Shown: positions 44,650-57,115, counted from the stretch's first letter. The stretch: DNA of 64,000 nt from Symbiodinium natans (GCA_905221605.1 CAJNDS010002124.1:1-64000), one strand, 5' to 3'. The notes: generated by a model not told the origin, from the sequence alone. A program made the numbers and translations.

Positions 44650-46200
44650 TTAGAGGACGCACCCCCAAGCGCACCACCAGAAAGAGGCCCGAATAACACT
44701 CCACCCGTTCCCACATGTTGTTTGTCACAGGTGGTGAGACGCGTTGTCAGTTCTGAGTGCTGTGAGTGCCCTACACATTAGAGGGTGGCCCACCAGCTCA
44801 AAGGCTGCAAGGAGCAGACAAAAAATAAAAGAAGAACACCGAAGCATAGCTTTGCTTCCGTTGTAGCCTGGAAGATCGTCGTTTACGATGCAATGAGCGA
44901 GTGGAAGCATTGCCTCCGTATTCAAAACCTGACGCACTGAGTGTGTATGGGGGCCTATGGTGGCCCCGTGGCTATGGGCCGCCACTTGTCCCGGAGGCAA
45001 TTGCACACGTGTGCAGTACAGACGGCCTCGACGCACAAAGTACTTTAGGATTCAGGTGAAGTTTTAGCTGGCATGTTCAAGTCTAGCCAGCGGTTCCGAG
45101 CAGGAAAGTGCGAGTGTACACAATCTGATATTTCGGAGCTCTGACCAATCGTCAGATGCAGTCTACGAAGGCAGGCAACCCAATGATCCATTGGTCGGTG
45201 GAAGGGCAGGGAGCAAAAAGGCCGTGCAAATGAGGCAGTGTTTGCTGAGTCCGTATCCGAGCAATTTTCAAGATCTGTCAGACGTTTGCAGGTTCTTTCC
45301 AAATCCTGATTCCGTTGTATGAAGATGTCTTCCGTGAACGGATGGAAGCCGAAGCTTTCACTCGTGATTTACAATCTGGCAAGTCTGGCGACTTCAGGGC
45401 TGGTGAGCTAGCATGAGCTAGTGCCCTGGAATGAGATGCAATGAGTGAGTGGATGTGAGCAGTAGCATCATGGCGTGGGTTTTCGTGATGGTATTTAAAT
45501 GTACTTTGTGGTTAAGGTCCCATCAGTGTGTGGCACGGCAGGCTCCACGACACTCCGACCCCACAGCGACATAAACCACATGTCTCATAATTAAACATGA
45601 GCAGTAGAAAGGTGAGATGTAGCTGATGTAACGAGCAGAAAGGCCAACAGGATCCCAAGACAAGCTCAAATACTTCCTGCTCCAATGTGCTCCTTGGTAT
45701 GTCTCCGCTCGTCACCGCCCTGTGTGACTGATTCTGCTGACCACTCCCCAGACCCAAAACCATGAGACGATTTCATACACAGCCCACGTTGAGCCGTGGG
45801 TGACCAAAAGCTTCCTGGATTCCTGGACTTTGTTTTGGACGAGGCGTTTCAGGCTTGTGGGCATTGGGTGACATGGCGTCCAGAATTTGTACAGGCTAGG
45901 TTGTTTTCAAGGACCCGTTTTATTTTATTGTGTTTTTTTAAGTATCCCAAGGGTTTGCAACAAAGGGTGGTGTCGGTTCTGCCACGTAACAGGGCCGTAA
46001 TTTCGACAGACGGGCCTCCAGCCAACCCAGTGCCAACATCAGCCTCAAAAAGACACCAGACGGACTCCGGATGCCCGACCAGCCATGGTGTAGGCTTGAG
46101 ATAGCTTGAGCATAGCCAACACCAAACCACGCCTGGCAAGGCCCTGGGACCTCAGAACTCTGACCTAGGACAAGCTGATTGTGCAAGAATCGTTTTGCCC
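44650..46200. other. No gene recognised apart from one candidate exon
   Basis: Short frames on both strands, none with a known motif. 45895-45940 is T-rich. Confidence 0.4.
45270..45414 (+). CDS. Candidate exon, unknown
   Basis: Frame reading QILIPLYEDVFRERMEAEAF, then TRDLQSGKSGDFRAGELA and TGA. Composition is protein-like. No family recognised and no partner exon found. Confidence 0.25.
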
Positions 46201-46212
46201 CTCCCGCATGCC

Positions 46213-48316
46213 GAACCAACAGAACCAACAGAACCAACAGAACCAACAGAACCAACAGAACCAACAGAACCAACAGAACCAACAGAACCAACAGAACCAA
46301 CAGAACCAACAGAACCAACAGAACCAACAGAACCAACAGAACCAACAGAACCAACAGAGCCAACAGAACCAACAGAGCCAACAGAGCCAACAGAGCCAAC
46401 AGAGCCAACAGAGCCAACAGAGCCAACAGAGCCAACAGAGCCAACAGAGCCAACAGAGCCAACAGAGCCAACAGAGCCAACAGAGCCAACAGAGCCAACA
46501 GAGCCAACAGAGCCAACAGAACAGAGCCAACAGAGCCAACAGAGCCAACAGAGCCAACAGAGCCAACAGAGCCAACAGAGCCAACAGAGCCAACAGAGCC
46601 AACAGAGCCAACAGAGCCAACAGAGCCAACAGAGCCAACAGAGCCAACAGAGCCAACAGAGCCAACAGAGCCAGAGCAGAGCCAACAGAGCCAACAGAGC
46701 CAACAGAGCCAACAGAGCCAACAGAGCCAACAGAGCCAACAGAGAGCCAACAGAGAGCCAACAGAGCCAACAGAGCCAACAGAGCCAACAGAGCCAACAG
46801 AGCCAACAGAGCCAACAGAGCCAACAGAGCCAACAGAGCCAACAGAGCCAACAGAGCCAACAGAGCCAACAGAGCCAACAGAGCCAACAGAGCCAACAGA
46901 GCCAACAGAGCCAACAGAGCCAACAGAGCCAACAGAGCCAACAGAGCCAACAGAGCCAACAGAGCCAACAGAGCCAACAGAGCCAACAGAGCCAACAGAG
47001 CCAACAGAGCCAACAGAGCCAGAGCCAGAGAGCCAACAGAGCCAGCAGAGCCAGCAGAGCCAGCAGAGCCAGCAGAGCCAGCAGAGCCAGCAGAGCCAGC
47101 AGAGCCAAGAGCCAACAGAGCCAACAGAGCCAACAGAGCCAACAGAGCCAACAGAGCCAACAGAGCCAGAGCCAGAGCCAGCAGAGCCAGCAGAGCCAGC
47201 AGAGCCAGCAGAGCCAGCAGAGCCAGCAGAGCCAGCAGAGCCAGCAGAGCCAGCAGAGCCAGCAGAGCCAGCAGAGCCAGCAGAGCCAGCAGAGCCAGCA
47301 GAGCCAGCAGAGCCAGAGCCAACAGAGCCAACAGAGCCAACAGAGCCAGAGCCAACAGAGCCAACAGAGCCAACAGAGCCAACAGAGCCAACAGAGCCAA
47401 CAGAGCCAACAGAGCCAACCAGAGAGCCAACAGAGCCAAGAGCCAGCAGAGCCAGCAGAGCCAGCAGAGCCAGCAGAGCCAGCAGAGCCAGCAGAGCCAG
47501 CAGAGCCAGCAGAGCCAGCAGAGCCAGCAGAGCCAGCAGAGCCAGCAGAGCCAGCAGAGCCAGCAGAGCCAGCAGAGCCAGCAGAGCCAGCAGAGCCAGC
47601 AGAGCCAGCAGAGCCAGCAGAGCCAGAGCCAACAGAGCCAACAGAGCCAACAGAGCCAACAGAGCCAACAGAGCCAACAGAGCCAACAGAGCCAACAGAG
47701 CCAACAGAGCCAACAGAGCCAACAGAGCCAACAGAGCCAACAGAGCCAGAGCCAACAGAGCCAACAGAGCCAACAGAGCCAACAGAGCCAACAGAGCCAA
47801 CAGAGCCAACAGAGCCAACAGAGCCAACAGAGCCAACAGAGCCAACAGAACCAACAGAGCCAACAGAGCCAACAGAGCCAACAGAGCCAACAGAGCCAAC
47901 AGAGCCAACAGAGCCAACAGAGCCAACAGAGCCAACAGAGCCAACAGAGCCAACAGAGCCAACAGAGCCAACAGAGCCAACAGAGCCAACAGAGCCAACA
48001 GAGCCAACAGAGCCAACAGAGCCAACAGCCAACAGAGCCAACAGAGCCAACAGAGCCAACAGAGCCAACAGAGCCAACAGAGCCAACAGAGCCAACAGAG
48101 CCAACAGAGCCAACAGAGCCAACAGAGCCAACAGAGCCAACAGAGCCAACAGAGCCAACAGAGCCAACAGAGCCAACAGAGCCAACAGAACCAACAGAAC
48201 CAACAGAACCAACAGAACCAACAGAACCAACAGAACCAACAGAACCAAACAGAACCAAACAGAACCAAACAGAACCAACAGAACCAACAGAACCAACAGA
48301 ACCAACAGAACCAACA
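46213..48316. repeat. 2.1-kb array of a 9-bp unit
   Basis: Units are AGAACCAAC (type A), AGAGCCAAC (B) and AGAGCCAGC (C), with rare 6-bp, 8-bp and 10-bp variants. The order along the + strand is A, B, C, B, C, B, C, B, A, so the two ends match and the centre differs. The unit contains no stop in any frame, so long ORFs (over 700 codons) appear on both strands: Thr-Glu-Pro, Asn-Arg-Ala and Gln-Gln-Ser on +, and Leu-Ala, Val-Gly-Ser and Cys-Trp on -. None has a start context or flanking coding sequence that would support a real gene. Confidence 0.97.
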
Positions 48317-48479
48317 CCCCAAACCTGGACTTCCATTCCTTATCATTCCTTCGACAGTCACAGGGCGCCGCAGAGTTCGACCAGTCCTGTGCCTGAAAGA
48401 CTTCGCATCGCACGGTGCGTGGCTTCGGCTCAATTCTCTCAATGAACAGGAGTACAGTACAAAGACACTTCATAGTCTA

Positions 48480-50700
48480 TCGTCTAGCCATTAGTCTAGG
48501 TCCTTGTCAGCTCTCATATGTTCTACCAGTTCATTGGGTTATGCTTTGGAACTTAACTTTCCCAAGCCCGAACACATTCAAAGACACGGAGATGATGTGA
48601 AGAAACTTCTCCAACACAAGCAAGATGTTGTGCTTGAAGTTCGATTGCCTCAATGCCGCGTAGCACCTAACTAGCCTAACACTAAGGCAGCTTCACAGCA
48701 CCAGAGTTTACTTGGCGTTGTTTTTCAGATGCCATGTGTGATGTCCTCGGGCCACCCTCCTTCGTTTGTCCTTTCCAGCGCTACCATGTGTACAGGCGCG
48801 CACACACAATAAAATGCCCTTGGCTGCCGTCCTGGTGATGGCCAGAATGTGCTGACGGAGAGTGGGAATGAAGAAGACGTCTTCGCAAGTAGCTTCCCAC
48901 CTTGTCGAGATCTTCGTGCATCGTATGTACATGCAGGAGCAAGAGCGCAGTTTTCGTCTTCGGAATTGACAAGGCAGATCCAAGTGTTGTGCTGGTCGTA
49001 TTTACAGCTTCGCCGTTTCTTTTTCATGAATACCGAATGCGGCCTGATTCCCGACATCGCCCTCCAGTCCCGTTTGCGTGATGCATGTTGTGATGACGGA
49101 GGTTCTCGGCATGAGGCTTGACATCCGGGTTTTAACTGTCACGAGTTCCGTTCGAAACCCATTGCAAGTTACGAGTATCCCTAAATCAGGATTTTGGGGT
49201 TCGGGGATGGCTGGGGCTGGACAGGCCTCAAACAAATGCAATGGAGCACTCGGATCCTCGGACACAGGGTGTTACTGTATGTTATGAAATCTCATTATCA
49301 GGTATCTCTTAACAAGTTCGCGTGAGGTAAGCTTACGTGCAAGGACAGGATCAGGGATGTAGAAAGGTTCTTCGATGACAGTCCCCCTATTCTCCTCATG
49401 TTTGACTTGACTGCTACCTACAGCACTGACAGTTTTGGAAAAACAACAAGCAATCTCGCCCTGACTTTGTTTAAATGTTGAAGCCCACAGGTGATCAGAA
49501 TGAAGCAACAAGCCGATCCCGAAGTGCTGATGGCACCCTGATCCAACATCTGAGGGGCGGCGAAAGACAGCGAGACCCAATAACTTCCCCAAAGCATCCC
49601 AGTGTCCCCAGTCCTTTGCAACAAACTTTTTCATTCTTACCAAAAGAGGAACGAGTCACGACAGCCGGGGGCTGCCTTGGAACCCACACCGATTTCGCCT
49701 CCCAACCAACAAAGTCCAAAGCTTGCAGGCCCAGAACACCCAAGTGACACATCCGGGACTGAGTCTTGTTGGTTGAGTGTGAAATGCAGAAAACTTGGCT
49801 GCGGTTCTCAAACCGGGATGGAGTCTCGGAAGCCCTGAAACCGCTGTGGGCGTAAGGGGCTTTCGGGGCTCTCACTTGGGGGGCAAAAAGCCCAATTGCG
49901 AGAGCCCCAATCCCTGATGCCCACTCGACACCTTAGATGTCAAAACCCAAATTCCTCTCGCATGAGTTGCATCCAGACGTGTTTAGTCACAAAAGGTACA
50001 AGTGAAAAAGGCACAGATCACTCAAGCTCATGAGAAACCAACATAACATGAGGGGATGGACCAGGGAATGTGGTTCGGTGGGGTGGCTGCTCCGGCCAGA
50101 CAGCTGTATTGTCTGCATCCGCTAGGCAAGTGCACAGCGCATGCCACTGCAAGATCCTGCTCGCCAACCGCACAATGAAAAAAACAACAACAACCTCCCG
50201 CTCAGCATGGTGCTGGATCACAGGTACAGAAGGAGTATAGCTGCTTACAGATCCCCAAGCAGGAGGCCTCGGCCACCACGTTGGATATCACGGCATGTCA
50301 CGGCGCACGGCTTTCTGCATCCAGGACTCGAACTCGACACTGGAGCTTCGTGAAGGTCTTGGCATGTCTTGGCATGTCTTGGCATTCAGAGACCGAGACC
50401 GGCTGCGCAGTGGCATCAGAACACGTGCAGGAGAAGAACGCCATGAGCTTGCAGGTTTACAAGCCCGAGTCGCTGACTTGAGGCCATGCAGTTAGTATAG
50501 TTGGTAGATGTTGAGAGAGTTGCAACGACACGAGCGTACATGAATAAGTAACAAGTTGCCGTAGGTTTAGTTTGCCTTTGGATGAAGCCGTTTCACATAG
50601 TTTCGCATATGTTTCGTTTGTGGAGATCTAGGTTTGCATAAGCTTGCACCTTGGAGCTAGGTTCGTGATGCATGAATCCATGGTGCAAGCTAATATTGCG
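48480..50700. other. No gene recognised
   Basis: Short frames only. A 9-bp perfect stem (GGGGCTCTC / GAGAGCCCC) at 49865-49873 and 49900-49908 encloses a further GGGC/GCCC pair. Confidence 0.4.
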
Positions 50701-50732
50701 CAAACAGTTGTGACACCATAAGGGGTCCGAAC

Positions 50733-51326
50733 ATGCAGAATAAGCGAGGGGGCCCTGCCTTTTTCTCGAAGCCTGCTGTCTTCTTGGACGAAAAATCGCG
50801 CTCTCGCCTAGGCCTTGGTGCGGGAGCGCGCGTGCGCGCGCGCTCACGCTTGCTGTCCTCGAAACAGCCATCGCTTCTTTGCTTCTGTGTTCGCGAAGGC
50901 ACAGAGCAGACAATAGTCGAAGAGAGGGGGTTGCAATCCGTAAAAGGAAAAGTTGCACTGACATCGATTGGTCCTGCTCCAGCACAGAGAACCTCGTCTC
51001 TTTCAAACGCCTTCTACGCTTCAACCCATCGCGATTCTCGCGCCTCAGCAAGTGTGTTGGCCGTCGGTCTTTCTTGGGCTGTTAGCCGGCTTCATGGCTT
51101 CGCATTGGCACGTGGAGGCGACCTCGCCTTAATGAGCCTGCGGCTCTCAGCCTTTGAGGCCGAGGTGCACGGCATATTGCACGGCCGTGTTTTGTGGATC
51201 GCGGTGGAGATAGGGCCAGCAGATCGGGGTTGCCGCCGTCGGCCGGGAGATTGCATCGTTTTTGCCCAGGGCCACCCACGGAAGGCCAATCGGCTTCTTT
51301 GGGGCTCGCTACTGGGTTGTGACTAA
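50733..51326 (+). CDS. Unidentified single-exon open frame
   Basis: A 197-codon + strand frame starting MQNKRGGPAFFSKPAVFLDE. It contains an Arg/Ala-rich GARVRARSRL stretch and ends LLWGSLLGCD. The minus strand is also open over much of the same stretch. I do not recognise either product. It lies just left of the CCCTAAA block. Confidence 0.25.
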   Translation: MQNKRGGPAFFSKPAVFLDEKSRSRLGLGAGARVRARSRLLSSKQPSLLCFCVREGTEQTIVEERGLQSVKGKVALTSIGPAPAQRTSSLSNAFYASTHRDSRASASVLAVGLSWAVSRLHGFALARGGDLALMSLRLSAFEAEVHGILHGRVLWIAVEIGPADRGCRRRPGDCIVFAQGHPRKANRLLWGSLLGCD

Positions 51327-51528
51327 AGACTTTTTTTGGGGTGGGTTGTAGACCCTGTGCGTGTCGTGTCGCGAGTTGGTGGCTGCAAAGCTTTGGTCGC
51401 CCTGGCGTCTGGGGAGGACAATCGAGGACATCTCCGCCGTCTATAGAGCTGGAGGAATCGCAGCTTCTATATGCCCGTTGCACCTTTCGGGGGTCGGCAT
51501 GTGTCGCTTCGGCAGAGCGTTCAAACAC

Positions 51529-51601
51529 GCCGTGTGGGGGCAGGGTCAAGAAAACATCACGTTAAGCGTCAAGTAAACATCACGTTAAGACTTCAGTGTG
51601 C
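51529..51601 (+). repeat. Left arm of inverted repeats around the CCCTAAA block
   Basis: Two sub-repeats share the core AAACATCACGTTAAG. 51584-51601 (GTTAAGACTTCAGTGTGC) is the exact reverse complement of 52700-52717. 51529-51565 pairs imperfectly with 52845-52882. Confidence 0.8.
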
Positions 51602-51639
51602 ATCCATCCCCAGTTGAGCCTCTCCCAGACTATCCGCTA

Positions 51640-52500
51640 TGCAATTTTGGGGGCCGCAACCCCTAAACAACCCCTAAGCCCTCAACACCTAAATTGTCTG
51701 GGCCTTGCAGCCCCAAAAACACAACCTAAACCCTAAACCTATATGTTTGGTTTATACGAGCAAACCCTGAGGAGTACCGAAGACTGTCCCTAAACCCTGA
51801 ACCCCAAACCCTGAACCCCTAAACCCTAAACTGTCCTAGACACTGAAGGCCAAGCCCTAAAAACCCTAAACAGCCCCTAAACTCCAAACACCTCAATTGT
51901 CTGGGCCTTGCAGCCCACAAGAAACCCAGAACCAGTCCCGAAACCCCTAAACCTCGAAACCCTAAACCCTGAAAGTGTCATGTTTTGTAAAAGAACAAGC
52001 AAACCCTGAGGAGTACGAAAGAATGTCCTCAATCCTAAAAACCGCAAACAGCCCTAAACCCCTAAACCCAAAATCCTAAACACCTCAACCCTAAACCCTG
52101 ACAGTGTCTTTTTTTTGACAATCAAACCCTAAGGAGCACAAAAAACTGTCCTAAACCCTAACAGGCCTTAAGCCCTAAATACCTAAATTGTCTTTTTGGG
52201 TACGAATAATTGTCCTAAGCCCTGAACCCCAAGCCCTCGGCCCCTACACAGCCCGCCGAAACCCTCAGCCCCTAAACCCTAAACATATTCTTTTAACGAG
52301 CAAACCCGAAGAAGTGCGAAAAGCTGTCCCTAAACCCTTAATCACAAGCCGTAAACCCTAAACCCTGAAAGTGTCTCTTTTTCCTTTTGTTCAGGCAAAC
52401 CCGAAGAAATACGAAAAACTGTCCTAAACCCTGAACTCAAGCCCTGAACCCCTAAACTGCCCCTAAAAACCTAAATTGTCTAGGCCTTGCAGCCCCAAGA
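51640..52500. repeat. CCCTAAA-rich composite repeat
   Basis: Degenerate telomere-type words (CCCTAAACCCTGAACCCC) alternate with two other recurring boxes: AATTGTCTGGGCCTTGCAGCC (about 51690, 51895 and 52476) and GCAAACCCTGAGGAGTACGA-like followed by ACTGTCC (about 51763, 52003, 52123, 52303 and 52396). This is an interstitial satellite, not a telomere end, because unique sequence continues on both sides. Confidence 0.85.
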
Positions 52501-52699
52501 ATAAACCCCTCGAAACCAAAGCTGCACAGGAAACCGAATGAGTGGGTCAAAATAAGGGTAAAATAAGCAACCAAATGCAAACACGGAAGACAATTAAAAT
52601 AAAACATCCATTTGTGCAAAACAAAAATATAAAACACAAAAACATGGGAAGACATTCAAGAAACGAAGTCCAAAACAATGGGGTTGCAAAAGGGAGGGC

Positions 52700-52882
52700 G
52701 CACACTGAAGTCTTAACACGGTGTTTTTCTCGACACGCGGGGTGTCGAAAAAGCATTCATGTTAAGTAAGACGAGTGTGCGCATCCCAGGGTGCAGACTC
52801 GACAGAGAACCCGACATTACCCCCCCAAGGATACAGACTCGAGTGTTAGCGCGATGTTTTCTCGACCCTCCTTCCACGCCGT
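52700..52882 (-). repeat. Right arm of inverted repeats, with internal palindrome
   Basis: 52700-52717 pairs exactly with 51584-51601. 52712-52736 and 52742-52766 form an imperfect palindrome (CTTAACAC...CTCGACAC / GTGTCGAA...TGTTAAG). 52845-52882 contains GCGATGTTTTCTCGACCC and CGCCGTG, matching the left arm in reverse. A related TGTTTTTCTCGACA also occurs near 54140. Confidence 0.75.
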
Positions 52883-52889
52883 GTGTGTG

Positions 52890-54720
52890 TGCCTTCGCGC
52901 GAAGTGCAGCGCAGAACACCAAAAGAGCAGTAATAGCGATCGTGCAGTCATCTTTAATGTGTCACATGCTTCACTTCACTTTTGGGGTCAGTATCTGGTC
53001 ACGGTTTCTGGCCACCATCGTCGCTTCTTTTTACCCCCCGATTGGGTGTTGGATTGCAAGCCTCGGTTACCTTCCCTTGATTCTAGTCACATCCCTCCTG
53101 TCTGCTATTTATTGTACGCTACAAGACCCTACACTCCACCAGTGGATGAATGGACACACAGTTGTGAGATGTTGTACGGCTGGCATTCGATAACGCAGGC
53201 AAAAGTACGGATTGGAGGAGGCGCTACGAAGTGGTCTTGAAACCGAGTTAATATTCAAGCTTGCTGTTGGCACGGTCGCTGCTCTCTTGCTGCCATTTGC
53301 CGTCGCAAGGTTGCTTTGAAGGCTTCCGGTCTAGTTGGCTTCATCCGCTTCCTTTGTGGGTCTGCCCCTCTCCAGACTTCAGACTTCGTAGGCTACCAGT
53401 CTTGCAAGATCTTGCGAGTGTTCGCAGCGCCCACATGTCGCGTTGTGAGCGAACAGAGGCACTACCTCATACTTATCAAGACACACAAGAAGGCAAGTTC
53501 GGCATGTTCAACGTTTCACACCAATGCACTTGCTGACAACCTTGGTGGCAGGTGGGCAAAATCGGCCGCAGCCTGATTTTCTGAGGCTGGTGCTGGTAGC
53601 TCTACCGGAAATTTTGTGCCAACCGTGCAGAACTGTGCACCCTTGACTTGCTATATGATCTATATGCCATCTATGCCTTGCCCGGCAGACAACCTGCTGA
53701 CTCTCAATACATGCAAGTTTGGCATGCTATCGGCCGCATTAAGCTGCATTCGCTGGAGGCTGTAGACGTGTTCCGCGCGCGGTATCGATGACCGATGAAC
53801 TGTTAACAGAGCGCTTGGCAAAGCACTTATGCCGACATCATCGGAACTCCAATCGCTCGCTATCTCGATCACACAGGAATTTGGGGTTTCATTTCATGGC
53901 TTTTTGATGCATCGGGAAACGCTGGGATTCTACAGACCGAGATTTTTGTTCGAGCGACTAGAGCACGTCTTCTTTACGTGCATTCAGGTTGGCACGTCAT
54001 TCTGCCGCGCCTGGAGTTTGCCTTTCAAGAAAACACGGATTCCGCCGAGGGAGCAATGGCACCACAACGCCAAGGTAGCCTCTTTGTTTGCCCTACGGAA
54101 ATCATTCTTGCTTTTCTGGGTCGGCGACCCGTGTTCATGTTTTTCTCGACAAGCGGGAAGACTCAAACGCCGTGAACGCAGCCGTTCATCCCATCATGAG
54201 GCCAATCAGATGCAAAATCGCAAAGTGACCGGCCAAACATAAGACATAAGACAAGGATCTTCTAGTATCCAGACAGAGAAACGCCTCCCAGCAAAATATT
54301 AAAAAACCAGAGCGGCAGACAAGCATATTACTGTCGCACCAGATGACCTTAGGTCGTCACCATGTGCTGTCGATTGAGTCGACAACCTTGGTGCCGCTCT
54401 TTGGTGATTCAAGCAAGAGGCGCTGTTCGAAACTAGCCGATTCATCTTATCGACCACGCCTAGCTTTGAGTCTGAGGGAGGAGAAGAATTTCAAGGACCA
54501 GCTCAACAACCTGAACCTCTCGAAGGAGACTGGCAGCCAAGATCTGTCCGGGTTGCTTGTTACATGCACCCTCTTCCTTCTAGCATCGTGTTGTTGCCGG
54601 CACCATGCAGGCTCAGAACCTAGACATCATGAGTACTCAGTGACGATGGAGGTAGCAAAGTGGTGGATGCATGGGGTTCAAGATGGTTCTAGTACCAGTT
54701 CACAGGGTTGGTCATTAAGT
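52890..54720 (+). other. Region with unidentified open frames
   Basis: Possible exons: 53030-53240 (one frame hydrophobic, SIWSRFLATIVASFYPPIG in a nearby frame), 53316-53576, and 54470-54600 (ESEGGEEFQGPAQQPEPLEG). None gives a recognisable domain; they may be 5' exons of the gene region to the right. Confidence 0.3.
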
Positions 54721-54839
54721 CATCCAAGCTTCGATGGAGACGTCGCATGAGTCCTTTGCTGCATTCGTGCAGGCGAGTGCATACTGTTCGCTTGAGTCAC
54801 GTCGGAGCCCACGACCGCCATCTGCTGACATCTCTTTGC

Positions 54840-55259
54840 CTTCCCCAGCACCACCGCCCACACGCTTAAATGGTGCAGTCCTGCTGACAATGACTTCGGA
54901 TGAAGGGCCGGCGTTTGCTCAAAAGCTGCATCGGGCACGTCTTGCATTGAAGGCAGCACGTATTTCGGAGGCCGAAGGAGAAGTCACTCAAAAAATCACT
55001 ACACGCAAGCAAATTTCGCGCCCATGGAGGGAAATCCCTCCGCAAGCGCCGAATTCAGGTTGGAAGCGCGTGCGCGGTGCTTTGATGGCCTTGCAAAGTG
55101 AGAAGATGTCTGATCTGGTCAAGCACCGGTCCCAGATCACCAGACAGGTGCGACATCGGATTGAGGCCTTCGACAAGCGGATGGCGCGGATGGCTTTGTC
55201 AAGCGGAAGAAACGTGGCCACCAGCGAGTCTGCGGAGAACCTCTCGACCGGCGATGCAG
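54840..55259 (+). CDS. Candidate exon, basic helical, unknown product
   Basis: After CCCCAG the frame reads PPPTRLNGAVLLTMTSDEGP, then FAQKLHRARLALKAARISEA, and continues Lys/Arg/Gln-rich (KMSDLVKHRSQITRQVRHRI) to GATGCAG|GCAAAG, a GC-type donor. About 140 residues, mostly predicted helix by pattern. No known domain. A 10-bp repeat (ACACGGAAGC, four copies) follows at 55265-55305. Confidence 0.5.
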
Positions 55260-55734
55260 GCAAAGAGGAAGCACACGGAAGCACACGGAAGCACACGGAA
55301 GCTCATACTTGTGCCATGTGTAACAATACTCCGTGTTCGAGACATGGCGTGATGAGCGACGCATGTCATGAACGCAATTGAATGCTCACGTTGTGTTTCT
55401 CTCCAAGAGAAGCGGTCTCTCCAAGAGAAGCGGTGGCAGGGTGGCAAAGAGGTCAAGACAGGCTTGATTGTAGTGAAATCACTTCAACAGAGCGAGTCTA
55501 GAGTTTAGAGTTACGGTTTAAGGGATTAGGGGGGTTATAAGACAACTATGTGATGAAGGGCCCTGTCGATTGATGACCGTGTAAATGCAGCGTTATCTGC
55601 TTCTGGGCATCGGAATGTTCATCCAATGCCGGTGCACGTTCGCAGCGGGAAAGTCCATCAGATCTATTGGTCTACCGCTGAAGTGTTCACCGTGAAGCAG
55701 TGATACACGATAGCACGGAATGTGCAAACACTTT

Positions 55735-55905
55735 GCAAGACACGAATCTACAACCCATAGACCCCACAACCCCCAAACTGAACGCCGAAACATCCGAGAT
55801 CGTCGAAGCCCGCGCCTCATCAGGCGAGTCTCCGGCCAAGGCGATGCCGTGGGAACTCAAGAGCGGCATCCAGGACCCAAGGGAAGCGGAGGGTAGCCTG
55901 CAATA
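55735..55905 (+). CDS. Candidate exon, unknown product
   Basis: Open + strand frame with TNLQPIDPTTPKLNAETSEI and AKAMPWELKSGIQDPREAEG, consistent with a real linker segment. Possibly the same transcript as 54840-55259 and the SAC gene. Confidence 0.4.
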
Positions 55906-56149
55906 TCAGGACGCTTGTACTGTGTCATGTATTCTCTCGTATCCGAAGTTGCACCGTTGATCCAGGATGCCAGAGGCTGCAATGGTGCGGACATCAGTAC
56001 TTGCTCTGAGGCCGCAGCAGGTTTGGGTGTGTAGCCAAACTTTAGGGACGTTAGGCTCGCAGCTTGTACGTGGGGCAATGCTTCGACGTAAGATTAGTAT
56101 CCGATGCGCGCTAGATCTTGCAGCAGCCTGTCTGTTCCCTTGTCACAGC

Positions 56150-56441
56150 CTTTGATCTCTTGGAAGGATGGTCCTCCGGATTACCACAACAAGCTCAAGG
56201 CTTTTTTCGAAGAGCACATGCGGTCTGACGAGGACTTCTATTATGTGTACCCGACTGTCGCATCGGTGATGTCTTGCGGTAGGTTTTGTCCCAGCATGTT
56301 CTTGATCGACGATGATTTCGAAGGCTGATTTCGCTTGCTATTCACGACTTGTTCCAGTCTGATTGGCGACACAGATCCATATCATTTGTTTATCGACTTC
56401 TCCGAAACTCTTGGCCCAACACTTCTTGATAGCATCTGAGC
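56150..56441 (+). CDS. Two candidate exons, unknown product
   Basis: Segment one (about 56155-56279) reads SWKDGPPDYHNKLKAFFEEH then SDEDFYYVYPTVASVMSC and meets a GT donor at 56280. Segment two (about 56376-56438) reads IGDTDPYHLFIDFSETLGP. Both have strongly protein-like composition. No family recognised. Confidence 0.4.
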
Positions 56442-56930
56442 ACACCCGTGTGAGTTTGTGTGATGAAGTCCCGATAAATGGCAAGAGCGGAGACATGCGA
56501 AAACGTTCATCTTTGAGTGTCTTCCTAAGGACATTCCGGGTGGTACGCAAGCACGTACGCTGTTTGGCAACAGCTGCTCACCCCTCCAAACCTCCAAGAG
56601 CAGACCCCGAAACGCTGTTCAGCTCGTCTCACCACTGCTCACCTGTTCTGGCACGATTTCAGTCAGCCTTTTTTCACACGGAGCACTACTGCTACGTATT
56701 TGACAAAGTCCATTAACTCGGATGCCTATGCTTGGCTCTGGGGTCCTAAATTCATCAAGGTTCTTAAGACCTTGCCGCTTGGGAGAACAGTGCGATCACC
56801 AGCAACGTAGGGACTCCGTGTACCCCTGAACCCCGGGCCCCTGCAAGAACTGTGCAAACAACGCAGTCGTACAAGAAGCTTTGAATGTCTCGTAATGCGT
56901 ATATGTGTGTGCAACGTGTGCAGGACGGAA

Positions 56931-57115
56931 GCAGTCCGGGCAGGACCCAGTCCATCGGTGCCGAGGACATGGCCTCGCTCGCCTCGTTAGGACCATCGGC
57001 ACCCCGGGCTCGGGGCAGCTTGAATGCCTTGAGTGCCCTGGGCGCCAAGAACGTGCTGAATGTAAACCTGGCCGATGCGGACACGTCGCTACTGATGTCC
57101 CGGCGCACGAATCGC
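56931..57115 (+). CDS. Candidate exon, Ser/Ala-rich
   Basis: After GTGTGCAG the frame reads DGSSPGRTQSIGAEDMASLA, then LSALGAKNVLNVNLADADTS. Possibly the exon just before the SAC domain. Function unknown. Confidence 0.4.

Noticed and set aside
45938-48494. ORFs of 720-830 codons on both strands
   Set aside because: They exist only because the 9-bp repeat has no stop codon in any frame. The short non-repeat ends show no conserved coding sequence.
51640-52500. True chromosome end
   Set aside because: The CCCTAAA words are degenerate, mixed with other repeat boxes, and unique sequence continues on both sides.
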